Shown here: positions 1-11,764 of the stretch, piece by piece
How the letters are laid out: each line of letters begins with the position of its first letter
Position numbering within the stretch: the first letter of the stretch is position 1
Notes under the pieces: generated by a model
Database searches by the model: none
Seen by the model: only the letters and a program-made list of their open reading frames with translations
What the model was told of the DNA's origin: nothing
Assembly: GCA_011109175.1 (NCBI GenBank)
Contig: RDEW01000005.1
Coordinates: 740,335 to 804,334 of the forward strand
DNA length: 64,000 nucleotides
Direction: 5' to 3'
Origin: Dicyema japonicum
Lineage: Eukaryota > Dicyemida > Rhombozoa > Dicyemidae
Program-made: the position numbers and the translations under genes

Positions 1-1441
1 CAACCCATAAGTATGAGATACGAAGATCCTCTCAGACAACAACGAAACCGGGAAAAACAAAAATCCCATGAAATATCCAGGTTTCAGTCCATGCCAGTAA
101 GCACTTATAAAAAGTGTAGCGAAAGACCGTAATCTAAGTAGAAATGTAGAAAGTATAAAAGTGTTAAATTTAAATTTATTTAATTTAAAAAATAATTGAA
201 AATTGAATATATTTAAAATAAATAATTAAAAATGAAATAAAAAACCCGCCAAGAATAAGACATTGTGAGCAAGTAACTTTATTAACTTTTTAAATCTGCT
301 ATAAACTGTAAAAACAAGCCAAAATTGGACAGTTCTATTCCATATTCTTGTAACTCCTTGAATCGAGGGTTCACTTTCACATTTAAAGACATCAATATTG
401 TTCACAGTCTCGTAATTATACTCGTTGGCCTCTTCAAAGTCGACATCAAAAGATGTAGGCCCATATCCGACCTTAGGGCGACTTTCAACGGGGTAGGCTC
501 CCAGACCGCAGCTCACACAAGCCAGCTTGGCCAAAATCCAAGCAAAGTAAAATTTTAGCCTCAAAGAGAAGAACACCACCATAACGTAGCAATACTTATA
601 GAGAAATCTCGAATCGACGAATTCCTTAGTCCGTTCGTACTAAATTAAGTCATTAGTGACACCTTGACTGGGAACAGTACAGCCAGCGTAATATAAAGGG
701 GTATTATCAGAGCCAACATCTTCAAGCCTGCCAAGACATAATCTCTCACAAATAGTCTTTCGAATCCCTTTCGGTTAATCACGTGGGAGAAACAGCGCAT
801 AGTAAAGTACGGCCCTGAAATAGCCAAAGCGGCAAACCGCTGTAAAGTCCAATGAAGCAGAACGTGTAGCAGAAAAGGGGGGAGAAATCCATCTCGATGA
901 AGTGATTCTTAAACTTAAGCTGATTAGCGTCCCCATCCAGAAAATCCGTTTCTTTCCATTCCATCTTACACCCCGATCGCAGTGCCTTCCAAAATCGCCC
1001 ACGTGATTGTGAACTTAGTAAGTTCGCCAAATCGTGAAATTCAAAGCTGGAGCCGATTATCTGAGATTATATTACTTAAACTCGCAAAGTAGTCAGCAGC
1101 AGGATCACGTTCCCCAATCTGTGCAGTTGTAAGTACTCCAAAACAATCAAAAGTCGCAATACTCCAATTATTAGGAAACACCAAATGAAACTACATAGAG
1201 CCAGAAATCTTAAATATTTAAATTTGATAAACTCGGTATGGAACTTCTTTAAAATTATATAATTCCCACAAAACATGACGAAAATGAAGTAAAAATATAC
1301 AGGAGAGGTCATCATTGTAGCCATGAAACCACATAATCCGATAAAATTGAGACGAGCTTTTCCATGGTTAATGAAACGGGAAAAGTATCCAATAAAAATG
1401 GACCCAACAAATATTAAAAAATAAATCGTTTCGTCTTTCAT
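1..1441 (-). CDS. MBOAT7: MBOAT7-like lysophosphatidylinositol acyltransferase (C-terminus cut by the window edge)
   Basis: Membrane-bound O-acyltransferase that moves an acyl chain, typically arachidonoyl, onto lysophosphatidylinositol in ER-type membranes. Exons are 1082-1441, 838-1060, 663-814, 278-639 and <1-133. The four introns (1061-1081, 815-837, 640-662, 134-277) are 21, 23, 23 and 144 nt, all GT...AG, and removing them leaves one open frame of 410 residues. Family signatures follow in order: N-terminal hydrophobic helices, a 'GPYFTMR' block matching 'GPFFRYR', then 'GLGAYPVESR', 'YNYETVNNID' and 'WNRTVQFWL' with the conserved Asn near residue 346. The catalytic His sits in 'SAYWHGLKPGY' near residue 380, the same Asn-His spacing as the family. 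The human protein is about 470 aa, so only the tail is missing. No stops or frameshifts were seen. It is divergent from the RING gene, with 192 bp between the start codons. Confidence 0.9.
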
Positions 1442-1633
1442 TAGAATCCACCAGACGGGCTCTTCATTATTAATGTTAATTTATTCCAATTTTTGAAATA
1501 AAATTATTTTTAAATAATATAAACTTATTTAAAAAAAATATTTTTAGTCGCAAACTTATCAGTATGTAATAAAAATATTAATAATATAAATAAAAAATAA
1601 AATTAATTTTAAAAATATTTTCATCATTTGTTT
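1442..1633. promoter_or_regulatory. Divergent intergenic region between the MBOAT7-like and RING genes
   Basis: These 192 bp separate two oppositely transcribed start codons and are very AT-rich. Any promoter for both genes must lie here or overlap their 5' ends. No individual motif can be called from the sequence; the inference rests only on position. Confidence 0.3.
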
Positions 1634-2209
1634 ATGTTGAACAAATTGCATAATTTAATGCCATCGACGTCATGTTTGTCTGAAATCTTCATCGAAATGA
1701 AGTGCCCCATTTGCTTGGACTTCCTTACGGAAACTTATATCAGCAAAGGCTGTCTTCATAGATTTTGCAAAGTTTGGCGTTGATTTTATGCAGGAATGTA
1801 TTTTCACGTGCATTGAGTCTGGTCTTAGAGAATGCGCCATATGTAGGACTAAAATTATCTCCAAGAGGTCCTTGAGGCCGGATAGGAGGATGGACAAACT
1901 CATAAATAACATTCGGCCCTTTCACGTCTCAAATTCTGAAGTAAGCACGTGTTTCTCACAAGGACTCGACAATTTCGAAAATTTTTGTTAGACTCGCCCC
2001 TATAAATGACATTGAATTGATCCCCAATGGAAAAATTTTAATGCTCCCCTCGAAATCGAAGTGTATCCCCCAATTTTATTGCAGTCAAATTTTTGATGGT
2101 AGTTTTGAGTTCCCTGGCTCGTGAAATCTCCTTTCCGCACGGTGATTGTAGATTCGTTACGTTAAGGTGAGTGGATCTTCATTACTACAGAAGGGAGAGC
2201 GATTTATGA
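1634..2209 (+). CDS. RNF2: RING1/RNF2-type Polycomb RING finger protein (3' end uncertain)
   Basis: Predicted E3 ubiquitin ligase subunit of Polycomb repressive complex 1, which ubiquitinates histone H2A in the nucleus. Exons are 1634-1771, 1794-1940, 1963-2062, 2085-2166 and 2191-2209; the introns are 22, 22, 22 and 24 nt. The C3HC4 ring uses Cys24, Cys27, Cys40, His42, Cys45, Cys48, Cys60 and Cys63, and is followed by 'SKRSLRPD' (69-76), the hallmark of RING1/RNF2. Residues after about 96 ('IFVRLAPIND', then 'FLMVVLSSLARE') loosely resemble the start of the C-terminal RAWUL domain. The total of about 161 aa is less than half the usual length, so the linker is very short and the RAWUL domain incomplete. 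The frame ends just before the duplicated block at 2240, so an assembly break could have removed the real 3' end. The RING assignment is firm; the last two exons are less certain. Confidence 0.8.
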
Positions 2210-2239
2210 TATGGGTACCCCAATCCTCGATTTCATGGA

Positions 2240-4166
2240 AACCAAACAATGTGAGACATTTTTTTTTGATTTTTTGATTTGAATAAATTTTGTTTATCTC
2301 TTATTGTTGATGGAGTCTATATTACACGTGCAGCTTCTGACAGGTCCTCAAAGTTCCTTCAACTTTGGGGGAGAACTTAGATCCGATAGAGGCTTTGTTT
2401 GTTCAGAACTAAGGGTTTCGGATGTCTCCTGACTATGGCATCTTGTCAATGGTCATGTGAAGGAAGACAAGGGATTCCATCCATCTGTCAGAATACATTT
2501 GAAATGACAGAAGACCTAAAAGACCTACGGTCGCATGCAGTGGAGAAAACCCGCTAGGGACTTCTAGTAAAAAGGATCTTAAACGCGTGGCACAAGCGGC
2601 ACCTTAGTTAATAACATTCTTTGGTTCTATGAAAGTTTAATAATAAACGCACGTGTTCATTTGGGTCACCTGCTCGTGGAAAAAACTGCCAAAGACAACT
2701 TATTCCCTCAACACGAAACTACCAAATAGTTAGCTTGGTAGCCACTACAGGACGAGCTCCAAGCTATCGATCCGAGATTTCTTTCATGTGATTATTCTTT
2801 AACAGTCACAAATGATGTTTTTTATTTATTATTTAGGCCATGTCGGCATTGAAAGAAAAGTTTCACAGGGGCGTTCCTGAAGAAACAAATAAAATTATTC
2901 AAAAATCCAAGACCAACTAGTTATCACGTGATCCTGATGCATTCCAACAGTGACCTCATCTTTTCCCAGTGTTCCTGCCTCGTGCCCGGCATGACCGTAC
3001 AGGACAGCTGACTGAATTTACGGGCCAAATTCCGCATTCTGGAGTCTAGTTTCATTATTATTATAAACCCCAGGCTTACCCATTGTACGCCCAGCACAAA
3101 CAGTCATAACTAACTAATCCAAGGAAGGACCAAAGGGAGAACATCTGCTTGTGCCGACCAAATCCATCTTTCAATACCTCATTACAGGTTTCCGCTTCCG
3201 AAGAGAGATAGAGAAGTAAGTCCGCCCTCTTCCATTATTGTCCCACGTCCTACCGTCGCGGACATCATTCATTCTTTAGCGGAAGAGTTTTCATAATGCA
3301 ATCTACAGGGAGAAAAGGTAGGAAGATCCCTTTTAACAACTGTGTCGTGCCAGAGGGACTCGTCGCCTCACGAGTGGGATCTGTTTGACAAGAATTGTTT
3401 CATAAGAGTCTTGGTCCGTTCGGTGATCTCCACAAATCCAATAAATATTTAACTTAAATTTATTGATTATTATTTTATGCTTTGATGGTTGAGTGGTTGA
3501 CACCTCTAATGTCGTACTCTCAGTCTATCTGCCTATGGGAAACGGTAAGTGGTTTTAACTAACTGTAAATTGTTAAACTTGAGGGCTTGGGTCATCAATG
3601 TGGCAAGATGGAACAGGGATGAAGACGATTGTCCAATGTGTTTGTATAGTCTTGTACGCTATATGGAGACCACAGCGAAGGCACAGAATGTGAACTTGAA
3701 TCTTTAATGGTGGAAAGTTTCGCTTCATTCGATGCTAGATAAACGCTCCAGAAACTTGTTGATGCCAGGGATTTAGATGAAATTGGTGGAAGCCCACTTG
3801 TGGATCATTTGAAGCTCAAATAAGTGGTCTGTGATCTAGGAAAAAGTCAGTGTTCCAATTTTGTCTCAGATATTTGTGAAGTTCTTGAGTTGTAATAGAT
3901 GATTTGACGTTTTACATTTCTGGAAGAATTAAGGGTGACATGAGGTGATCCATGGTTGGAAGAATATTTGACTCCCAATCCAAGTGGCCAATGTGGGAAA
4001 TTATAGATAAACTGTGATTGCTATACTGAAAATGTTATAAAGTCAATGCTGTTTCTGATTTACTGTAGATTGTTGTTCACCTATCCTTGCTACGACGTAA
4101 TCCCCCACAGTTCCAGGTATTCTGGAGTTGCCTACAGGGGTGTTATTTGGAAGCATAGACAGATCT
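2240..4166. repeat. Duplicated block, copy 1 (contains a LINE 3' end, minus strand)
   Basis: This 1.93 kb block matches 4168-6095 almost base for base, with scattered substitutions and small indels. It holds, on the minus strand (about 3050-3430), the 3' end of a LINE family that recurs at 10800-10965, 51280-51500 and 51866-52240, with its TAATAATAA-type tail near 3055-3065. The region around 3590-3830 carries a degenerate frame with a Cys-x2-Cys...His pattern that may be a LINE zinc knuckle. No host gene was recognised. Confidence 0.85.
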
Positions 4167-4167
4167 N
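4167..4167. other. Single ambiguous base at the junction of two near-identical blocks
   Basis: The only N in the window sits exactly where copy 1 stops ('agacagatct') and copy 2 starts ('aaccaaacaatg'). This is what an unresolved contig join over overlapping or haplotypic ends would leave. Distances across this point should not be trusted. Confidence 0.8.
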
Positions 4168-6095
4168 AACCAAACAATGTGAGACATTTTTTTTTGATTT
4201 TTTGATTTGAATAAATTTTGTTTATCTCTTATTGTTGATGGAGTCTATATTACACGTGCAGCTTCTGACAGGTCCTCAAAGTTCCTTCAACTTTGGGGAC
4301 TAGATTCAACTTAGATCCGATAGAGGCTTTGTTTTGTTCAGAACTAAGGGTTTCGGATGTCTCCTGACTATGGCATCTTGTCAATGGTCATGTGAAGGAA
4401 GACAAGAGATTCCATCCATCTGTCAGAATACATTTGAAATGACAGAAGACCTAAAAGACCTACGGTCGCATGCAGTGGAGAAAACCCGCTAGGGACTTCT
4501 AGTAAAAAGGATCTTAATTCGTGGCACAAGCGGCCCTTAGTTAATAACATTCTTTGGTTCTATGAAAGTTTAATAATAAACGCACGTGTTCATTTGGGTC
4601 ACCTGCTCGTGGGAAAAACTGCCAAAGACAACTTATTCCCTCAACACGAAACTACCAAATAGTTAGCTTGGTAGCCACTCAAGACGAGCTCCAAGCTATC
4701 GATCCGAGATTTCTTTCATGTGATTATTCTTTAGCAGTCACAAATGATGTTTTTTATCTATTATTTAGGCCATGTCGGCATTGAAAGAAAAGTTTCACAG
4801 GGGCGTTCCTGAAGAAACAAATAAAATTATTCAAAAATCCAAGACCAACTAGTTATCACGTGATCCCGATGCATTCCAACAGTGACCTCATCTTTTCCCA
4901 GTGTTCCTGCCTCGTGCCCGGCATGCCGTAAAGGACAGCTGACGAATTTACGGGCCAAATTCCGCATTCTGGAGTCTAGTTTCATTATTATTATAAACCC
5001 CAGGCTTACCATTGTAGCACAAACAGTCATATCTAACTAATCCAAGGAAGGAACCAAAGGGAGAACATCTGCTTGTGCCGACCAAATCCATCTTTCAATA
5101 CCTCATTACAGGCTTCCGCTTCCGAAGAGAGATAGAGAAGTAAGTCCGCCCTCTTCCATTATTGTCCCACGTCCTACCGTCTCAGACATCACTTCATTCT
5201 TTAGCGGAAGAGTTTTCATAATGCAATCTACAGGGAGAAAGGTAGGAAGATCCCTTTTAACAACTGTGTCGTGCCAGAGGGACTCGTCGCCTCACGAGTG
5301 GGATCTGTTTGACAAGAATTGTTTCATAAGAGTCTTGGTCCGGTTGGGTGATCTCCACAAATCCAATAAATATTTAACTTAAATTTATTGATTATTATTT
5401 TATGCTTTGATGGTTGAGTGGTTGACACCTCTAATGTCGTACTCTCAGTCTATCTGCCTATGGGAAACTAAGTGGTTTTAACTAACTATAAATTGTTAAA
5501 CTTGAGGCCTTGGGTCATCAATGTGGCAGGATGGAACAGGGATGAAGACGATTGTCCAATGTGTTTGTATAGTCTTGTACGACATATGGAGACCACAGCA
5601 AAGACACAGACTGTGAACTTGAACCTTCAATGGTGGAAAGTTTCGCTTCATACGATACTAGGCAATAAACGCTCCAGAAACTTGTTGATGCCAGGGATTT
5701 GGATGAAATTGGTGGAAACCCACTCGTGGATCATTTGAGGCTCAAATGAATGGCCTGTGATCTTGGAAAAAGTCAGAGTTTCAACTTTGTCTCAGATATT
5801 TGTGAAGTCTTTGAGTTATAATGAATGATTCGACGTTTTACATTTAAGAAGGAATTAAAGGTGGACATGAGGTGATCCATGGTTGGAAGAATATTTGACT
5901 TCCAATCCAAGTGTTCAATGTGGGAAATTATAGATAACCTGTGATTGCTATAATGAAAATGTTATAAAGTCAATGATGTTCTGATTTACTGTAGATTGTT
6001 GTTCACCTATCCTTGCTACGGCGTATCCCCCACAGTTCCAGGTATTTTGGAGTTTGCCTACAGAAGGAGTGTTATTTAGAAGCAGAGACAGATCT
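4168..6095. repeat. Duplicated block, copy 2
   Basis: Second copy of the block at 2240-4166, in the same orientation, with few differences. It ends in the same bases ('gacagatct') that precede the N in copy 1, and continues into unique sequence at 6096. Confidence 0.85.
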
Positions 6096-7810
6096 AGGTT
6101 GACCAGACTGCAATCGGTTATAATAGGGGTTTAGGCTAACTTGGCTGGAGAAAGGGTGAGGAACCGAGGCTTACCCAGGAGAAATGTAATTAAGATATTC
6201 TTGGAGAACCAGAAGAGGTGATTACATCATGATACCGTGAAACGACTACAACATCATAGTACATGAAACGTGTAGCGTATTTGGGTTTGTCGACGAGCTC
6301 GATCGGTGACTAAGACGGAAAACGAGAAATTGTAGACATGCTAGTGAACCTCTAGTGGAACCGAAGTGGGTAGCATAGTCTTTATTTGAAACGGAATCTC
6401 CGAGTCGAGGATCTCTTTTCAATACACGTATGGTTGTAATCTCTCCTCAATAGACTCAGGGGAGGTCGAATACACGAAGTTTCAATATTGTAGAAAGTTA
6501 GCATGATAGCAACCACCAAGACTAGATTTAGAGCTACTCTTCCAATCTGTGAGACAGTTACAAAAATAGCAATTGCCTCGATTCTTTCCTCATTGGTGTT
6601 AAGCGGTCGATCTGTTCAACAAACCACCCTGTGTTGTGGCCTAGAACCTAGAGAGACTTTCCGGGGGCTGTAATACAGGTCACCAGTTACATCAGCTAAT
6701 CTCTGAAAGTTTCCTCTTTTGGTTGTTACTTTCCTGTTAGCCACCAGTTGCCTTCACTTGAAGGGACCGGTTTAGAATTATACAAGAAAATGGGGATTCA
6801 CGACGTATTTGATTAACCAAGTAATACTCTCAAACAGGGGCTCCATCACCTTCTGGACAAATGACATGAAGGTCGAAGCTTCAAAGTTGCAGAGATATTG
6901 AATTCTTGAAAGACATGTTCCTCGTCTACTCCTCTGTAATCCCTTAATCGTCAGAACCGAAGAAGTAAATACGATCATCCGACTATTCGCCAAATACGTG
7001 CTTTAGACTCGAGGGAACAATCCTGCCAAGTTTGACTCAGTCTCTAATAGCTTTATTACAAAATAGAGTGTGCTATTTTGAATTTGTTTGTAAAAAGCCA
7101 CTGCGTCGTTCTGTGTTCAACCTTCCGGGTTGCTTCGAAAAAACTCCATAGCACTGGATGGAACCAAGAATTCCTCACAATCAGTGGAAAAATAATCATA
7201 GTTCTGCTATTTTTTCGTTTTTCCCTTAATTTTACTATTTGTCACACCAATGATGATCTCCCTTCCACATCAAAATTTATAAAATCTTAATTATGACTTA
7301 ACGACAAACTAAGAGTCTCATTTTTCATTCAGAAATATAATTGAGGGAACCTCTTCAATAAATGATCTAGCAATGTGGGGGAAAGTAAATGATTTTCTGT
7401 AAGACGATTCCGGCACTGGTTCCTAGTGAACCAAATGGATTGCATGACCCCACACAGATAAATAAATTGAGTAAAGAACCAGCTAATATACAGCCAAAGG
7501 GGAATCGAACCAAAGGACTATGGGATTATATACAAACCACTAAACTACTTAGTCTTCCAAATTCCGCAATAGCTCGAATCGCCAATCTTCTTCTTATTAG
7601 AACAGTGCTCAACCAAAAAATTAATTAGATAAAAATTTTAAATTCTATTTATACAAAAAATATTAAATAAAAAATTAATAATATTTAAATTTTAAACCAT
7701 CTGCAGTTATTGAGTTTGTTGTTTCTCTAAAATAATTTAAAATTACGTCTAATCACTATTTAAACTGATTATTTTCTAACCTTTATAAAAAAAATATTTA
7801 TTTTAGATAG
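6096..7810. other. Interval with no supported protein gene
   Basis: Short frames occur on both strands (6778-6993 minus, 7078-7290 plus, 7389-7628 plus), but none has recognisable motifs or clean introns. 6100-6780 reads like decayed repeat sequence. The tRNA-like segment near 7489-7556 is described separately. 7620-7810 is plain AT-rich DNA. Confidence 0.5.
7489..7556 (-). other. tRNA-like sequence with pol III A and B box matches
   Basis: On the minus strand 7537-7547 reads TAGTTTAGTGG (A box) and 7501-7511 reads GGTTCGATTCC (B box), 25 nt apart, shorter than in a normal tRNA. The acceptor and T stems do not pair well, so this is a decayed tRNA or a tRNA-derived SINE head rather than a working gene. 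Confidence 0.3.
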
Positions 7811-8343
7811 ATGGGAAGAGTACGCCGTAGTAAAAAGCCACCACCGGCGGGTTGGGAGGATATCGAGGCTAAAGTTATCGAGCTCGAAAACAAAATGCGT
7901 GAAGGTTTAATAATTTAATATATTATTAATTTTAAATATTTAAATTTTAACTTTTAGTGGAGTATGAACCTCACGAGGGGAAACGTAAGGTGGAGTCACT
8001 GTGGCCAATTTTCAAGGTTCAAAATCAAAAGAGCCGCTATATATTCGATCTTTACTACAAACATAAGCAGATCAGTAAAGGTAGTGGTTCACGAGACTGT
8101 AGAATTACTACAATACTGTATCAACGAGAAAATAGCGGATGAGAACCTGATGAGTAAGTGGAAGAAGAATGGGTATGAGAACCTGTGCTGTCTGAGATGT
8201 ATTCAGCCTTCTGATACGAATTTCCACACAAATTGTGTTTGCAGAGTTCCTAAGAGTAAATTGGAGAAGGTTGACTGGGTTGTTTAGTTTAGGGGAGGAT
8301 TGTGGAATGTGTCCATTGTGGATGTCGAGGATGTAGTGGATGA
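7811..8343 (+). CDS. BUD31: BUD31 (G10 protein) splicing factor, intact
   Basis: Core spliceosome-associated zinc-binding protein of the nucleus. Exons are 7811-7904, 7958-8080, 8103-8269 and 8293-8343, giving 144 aa, the same length as the animal protein. The three introns are 53, 22 and 23 nt, with GT...AG ends. It has the expected 'VRRSKKPP' N-terminus, '[15 protein letters not shown]', '[10 protein letters not shown]' and '[17 protein letters not shown]', then '[18 protein letters not shown]' and the Cys-rich tail '[12 protein letters not shown]' before TGA. The last exon codes for only 16 residues and exists only if the 23 nt intron is removed, which makes this gene strong evidence for very short introns here. 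No stop or frameshift remains. A LINE fragment begins about 70 bp downstream. Confidence 0.95.
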
Positions 8344-8409
8344 CCCTTTTCTTTGGTTTTTATAAATTTTTGTTAAATTAAACGATTATAGCCACGTAGC
8401 CCACGTGAT

Positions 8410-9115
8410 TGAGATTTTCTTCCTTCCATGGCGTTGTCATTTGATCTACCTCATCATGTGACTCCCAATGTTTGGCCCGCATTCAAAAGGATCTATCTCT
8501 TATTCTACCGGGAGGCTATTTCACTTCTTGACGAGCAGTTCTGGATACATAGGCCATCAGGGTCTTTGGCAGGAGAGTTCCGTGCAGTTTGGATCAAGTC
8601 ATGGATTAGCGTTATGGGAACTTGGTTGTTCGCGATGAATCATTTTGGGGATTAATTTCTTGTCAGCCGACAATATAGCAACAAAGAGATGTCTTCCAAG
8701 GACCTGTCTATTTCTGCCTTAAAGTCATCCCAATTCGTTTTCCTGTAGTTTGCAGGGTCCGCCTGATCATTGTGTGCGGTGAAAATAGACTAATATCAAT
8801 GATGATCGGGTTGTGATAAGACGATAGGCCATATCTTACGTTCCATCTAATCGGCGATACGATCGAAAGGTCAGGGGATGTGTTTTGATCCCCCGTATGA
8901 TCTCCACATCATGTGTGTTGGCTGCGGTTGTTCAATATGACAAGGAGTTCTGAGGTAATGGAAATTACTTCTATGTGGTTATCAGAGGCTTGCATGACAG
9001 TGTTCTGGGTAGTGTCTGTAAAAGGAATGGAAGAATGTATGAGGGTGACTAGCCCACCATGGGACTCATTTACCCGTTCTGAGCGGAGTATAAAGTAGTT
9101 GTAGAATTCGGATCT
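8410..9115 (-). mobile_element. Jockey/CR1-like LINE fragment: end of AP endonuclease and start of the pol region
   Basis: Minus-strand frames from about 9115 down to 8690 carry the endonuclease end: 'GGLVTLIHSSIPFT', 'DNHIEVISI', 'SPDLSIVSPI' and 'LSSYHNPIIIDI' (an SDH-type motif with Asp replaced by Tyr). They continue into the linker typical of these elements ('RKTNWDDFKAEIDRS'). 8690-8420 continues with 'LIHDLIQTARNSPAKDPDG'-like text. Several frameshifts and stops show it is dead. A related piece lies near 13530-13700. Confidence 0.6.
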
Positions 9116-10458
9116 GGGTTTGGCTCGATATCTCCCACATCAGGAGGATTTCATTGAAGTGAGGTCTTTGTGCCTGCTTGACTGTCTAAATCAAGAAATC
9201 TTTAGAGAACCGATAGGGTAATTAAGTGGTTCTTTTTTCTCAGTGCTTTGTAAGACACAGACACGTCCATCTGACACTTAAAATGACTCAAAGTCATATA
9301 TATTCTAAAAAATCTTTTGCTGTGTCAAATGCAAAGCATCCGGTTTAATTCATGCAACCTAACATCAACGATGTAAAAGGAAAGATAATTGAAAAAAATA
9401 ATAAAAACTTTTTTTAGTCGATTTATGCTAATATTTATTAATTTAAGATTTTAAATAATTTTAATAAAAATTTTTTATTAAAATATTTCTTATTATGCAA
9501 ATGTCCGAGAGGGTTTATGTGGTGACATAGATCATTTGATTAAAGATTTTTTTTCTTTTCTTTCCTGAGAATATACTTAGGGATATCTTCTGATTAATTT
9601 TTGGTGCTTAAATTCTACAAATTTACATTTTATAGTATATGATCCTGCGTTGTAGTTAATTTTGCATTCAAATAAAGTGTCGACATCAATCCGAAATTTC
9701 TTTCAAAATCACACCGGCGTGCTAAATGTCGGTTATTATAAGCTACCATTTCCAGTAAATAGTGTATTATTGTCTGCATTGTATAGTTGCATTTTCATAT
9801 ATTTTATTTTTATAAATCCATAATTATGAAATATAACTTTTTCACTGCAGTTATAATAACCGTTAGTCGAAAGTTTCTGACTTAAGTAAGCACAGACTTA
9901 GAAAACAATTTTAATTCCCAAGAAAAATAAATCGTATTCCGTGATGTACTGGAAAATAATATTGAGAAATCTATATCATCTTCCATTTAAGCTCACGATA
10001 GGAATGTTCAGGAAAATTAAAGGATAAAATTGCGTCATTTAAATTTTATGTTTCACAATATTGTTCATTTTACATTCAATTTCAATTATTCCACTAATAA
10101 CGATACAACTCGGTTGTTCTTTATCCCACTCCATAATGGTACGTCATTATCCGATATTTTAAAAGTTTTAATATACTGCATGACTGATTTATTGATTATC
10201 AAACACGTGTATATTCCTATTATTAATTTATTTGTTAACCTAGTAATTGGAGCATCCCACAGCAATTAATTTATTTGTTAACCTAGTCCAAGCATCCCAC
10301 AGCAATTATGAATCAAAATTTTATTTGAATAAATTGAATTAAAATTTTAAATAAATAAAGAATTAATTTTTATATATTTTTTGTAAAAAATACGGATCAG
10401 TATTGTTGATCATGATGGAATATAAAATAAACGAGTTTTATTTTTACGGAAAACACAA
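9116..10458. other. AT-rich interval without a recognisable gene
   Basis: There are long A/T runs (9400-9480, 10310-10400) and one AT-rich frame at 10030-10269 with no motifs. A short segment around 10225-10300 is repeated in tandem ('aatttatttgttaacctag' twice). Nothing else could be supported. Confidence 0.5.
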
Positions 10459-10763
10459 ATGGTAACCAAAAGTACAATATCTCTAATATACTAGACCCCA
10501 ATCACCTATTTCCGATTAATATAATCCGCTGCGTCTGGAAAAACTTCGCTGATTTTCGAGAAACACTCAAGAGAATCGCATCTCCCGCAAAGACCAACCT
10601 GGACCAACAATATGCCCACATCATAATTACGCTTACTATACGAAACCTCAAAGTCAACTAATTATTTACTACGATATTGCTTCTGGAATCACAGGATCTA
10701 ACTTTAGGTAAAACTATATTTAAATATCATAAATCGTCGATAACACATAAATTTGTTACATAA
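10459..10763 (+). CDS. Small hypothetical gene with a 23 nt intron
   Basis: Not recognised. Exons 10459-10471, 10495-10652 and 10695-10763, separated by introns of 23 and 42 nt, join in phase to give 79 aa. The first exon is only 13 nt. The product is basic and without a clear membrane segment; residues near 22-40 read 'WKNFADFRETLKRIASPA'. The first intron has GT...AG ends and a CTAAT near its 3' end, as in the other short introns here. Support is only phase agreement, codon texture and intron size, so a chance frame cannot be excluded. A LINE 3' end starts just downstream. Confidence 0.3.
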
Positions 10764-10799
10764 GTTTATTAAGCGCTAATTGAGAGAATCTCTCACCTT

Positions 10800-10965
10800 C
10801 AATATATGATGTACTCTTCTTTAAGATGGTGGCAGTTGTTATTGGTAATTGGAGGTTGGATATGATAGCACAAGCAGATGTTCTCCCGTAGGTTCCATCC
10901 TTGGATTAAAGAGCTATGACTGTTTGTGATGGGCTTATCATATTTGTAAGCTTGGAGTTATCAAA
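10800..10965 (+). mobile_element. LINE 3' end (family with the 'atgactgtttgt' tail)
   Basis: Matches the 3' ends at 51866-52240 (+) and, reversed, at 3050-3430, 4990-5345 and 51280-51500. Shared blocks are 'gcacaagcagatgttctccc' and 'agctatgactgtttgtg'. It is a 5'-truncated, diverged copy. Confidence 0.6.
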
Positions 10966-11764
10966 AAATCGGTACTCTGTCTATTACTCTGTTTTTAATT
11001 GTAACTTTAAAAATTGGATTGAAGAAACAGCAAGAATACAGTCCGACCTTGTTTTGGGGAAACCCAAAATGCGCGAAAAAACCTTTTTATTGGAATTTCA
11101 GGAGGTAAAAATAGTCTCACCTTATCGACTGCCAGCACATAGACATGGTTTTATATGAGTACTCCACTCATCATAGCATCAATCACATCATACTCTTTTG
11201 GTTCAAACTCTACAACACCTATTATTTATCTGGTAGATAGCATACTCATGGTAGGAACAAATTTAGAAAAGTCTTGCATAACAACAAAGCCGTTCTACGA
11301 ATGCCTTCTGTACTTTGTCGTTGTCTAAGGGACTTTGGAGTTCCGGTAATAACAAGATACTTATCTTCTACCTGTTCCTATGGAACTCTTACTAACTCGT
11401 AAATCAAAAATGAAAAAAATTAGAATATGTAAGAAATACAATCAGATCTGTATAAATATGCATTTATACCAACTAAAAAAAGAGATCTCATGTGAAGTCT
11501 GCTTTACGTCAAATTTGGTAAATGGTAACTTATCAAATACGGAATTTTCAGGAAACTTCAGAAAATGTTCTTAAGCTACAAATTTAAAGCAGATATTTTG
11601 AATTCACTACGAAAAAAGAACAAAATAATATGAAAATAACATATTCTTAAGAAGACCCTCATTTTTAGGGAAACCTCATTGGTAATTTTTTTCCTTTTTC
11701 CAGGTCGACTGTACTATTTCTTATTTTTAACAGTTTATAATATTTATATTCTAATAGGGAACGA
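10966..11764. other. Unassigned interval
   Basis: Frames at 10916-11158 and 11380-11574 show no motif, and the first merely reads through the LINE tail. The sequence is AT-rich and no conserved gene could be identified. Confidence 0.4.

Noticed and set aside
3540-3850. Frame with a Cys-x2-Cys...His pattern considered as a zinc-finger gene
   Set aside because: It lies inside the duplicated, repeat-like block, has stops in copy 1, and lacks any recognisable finger consensus.
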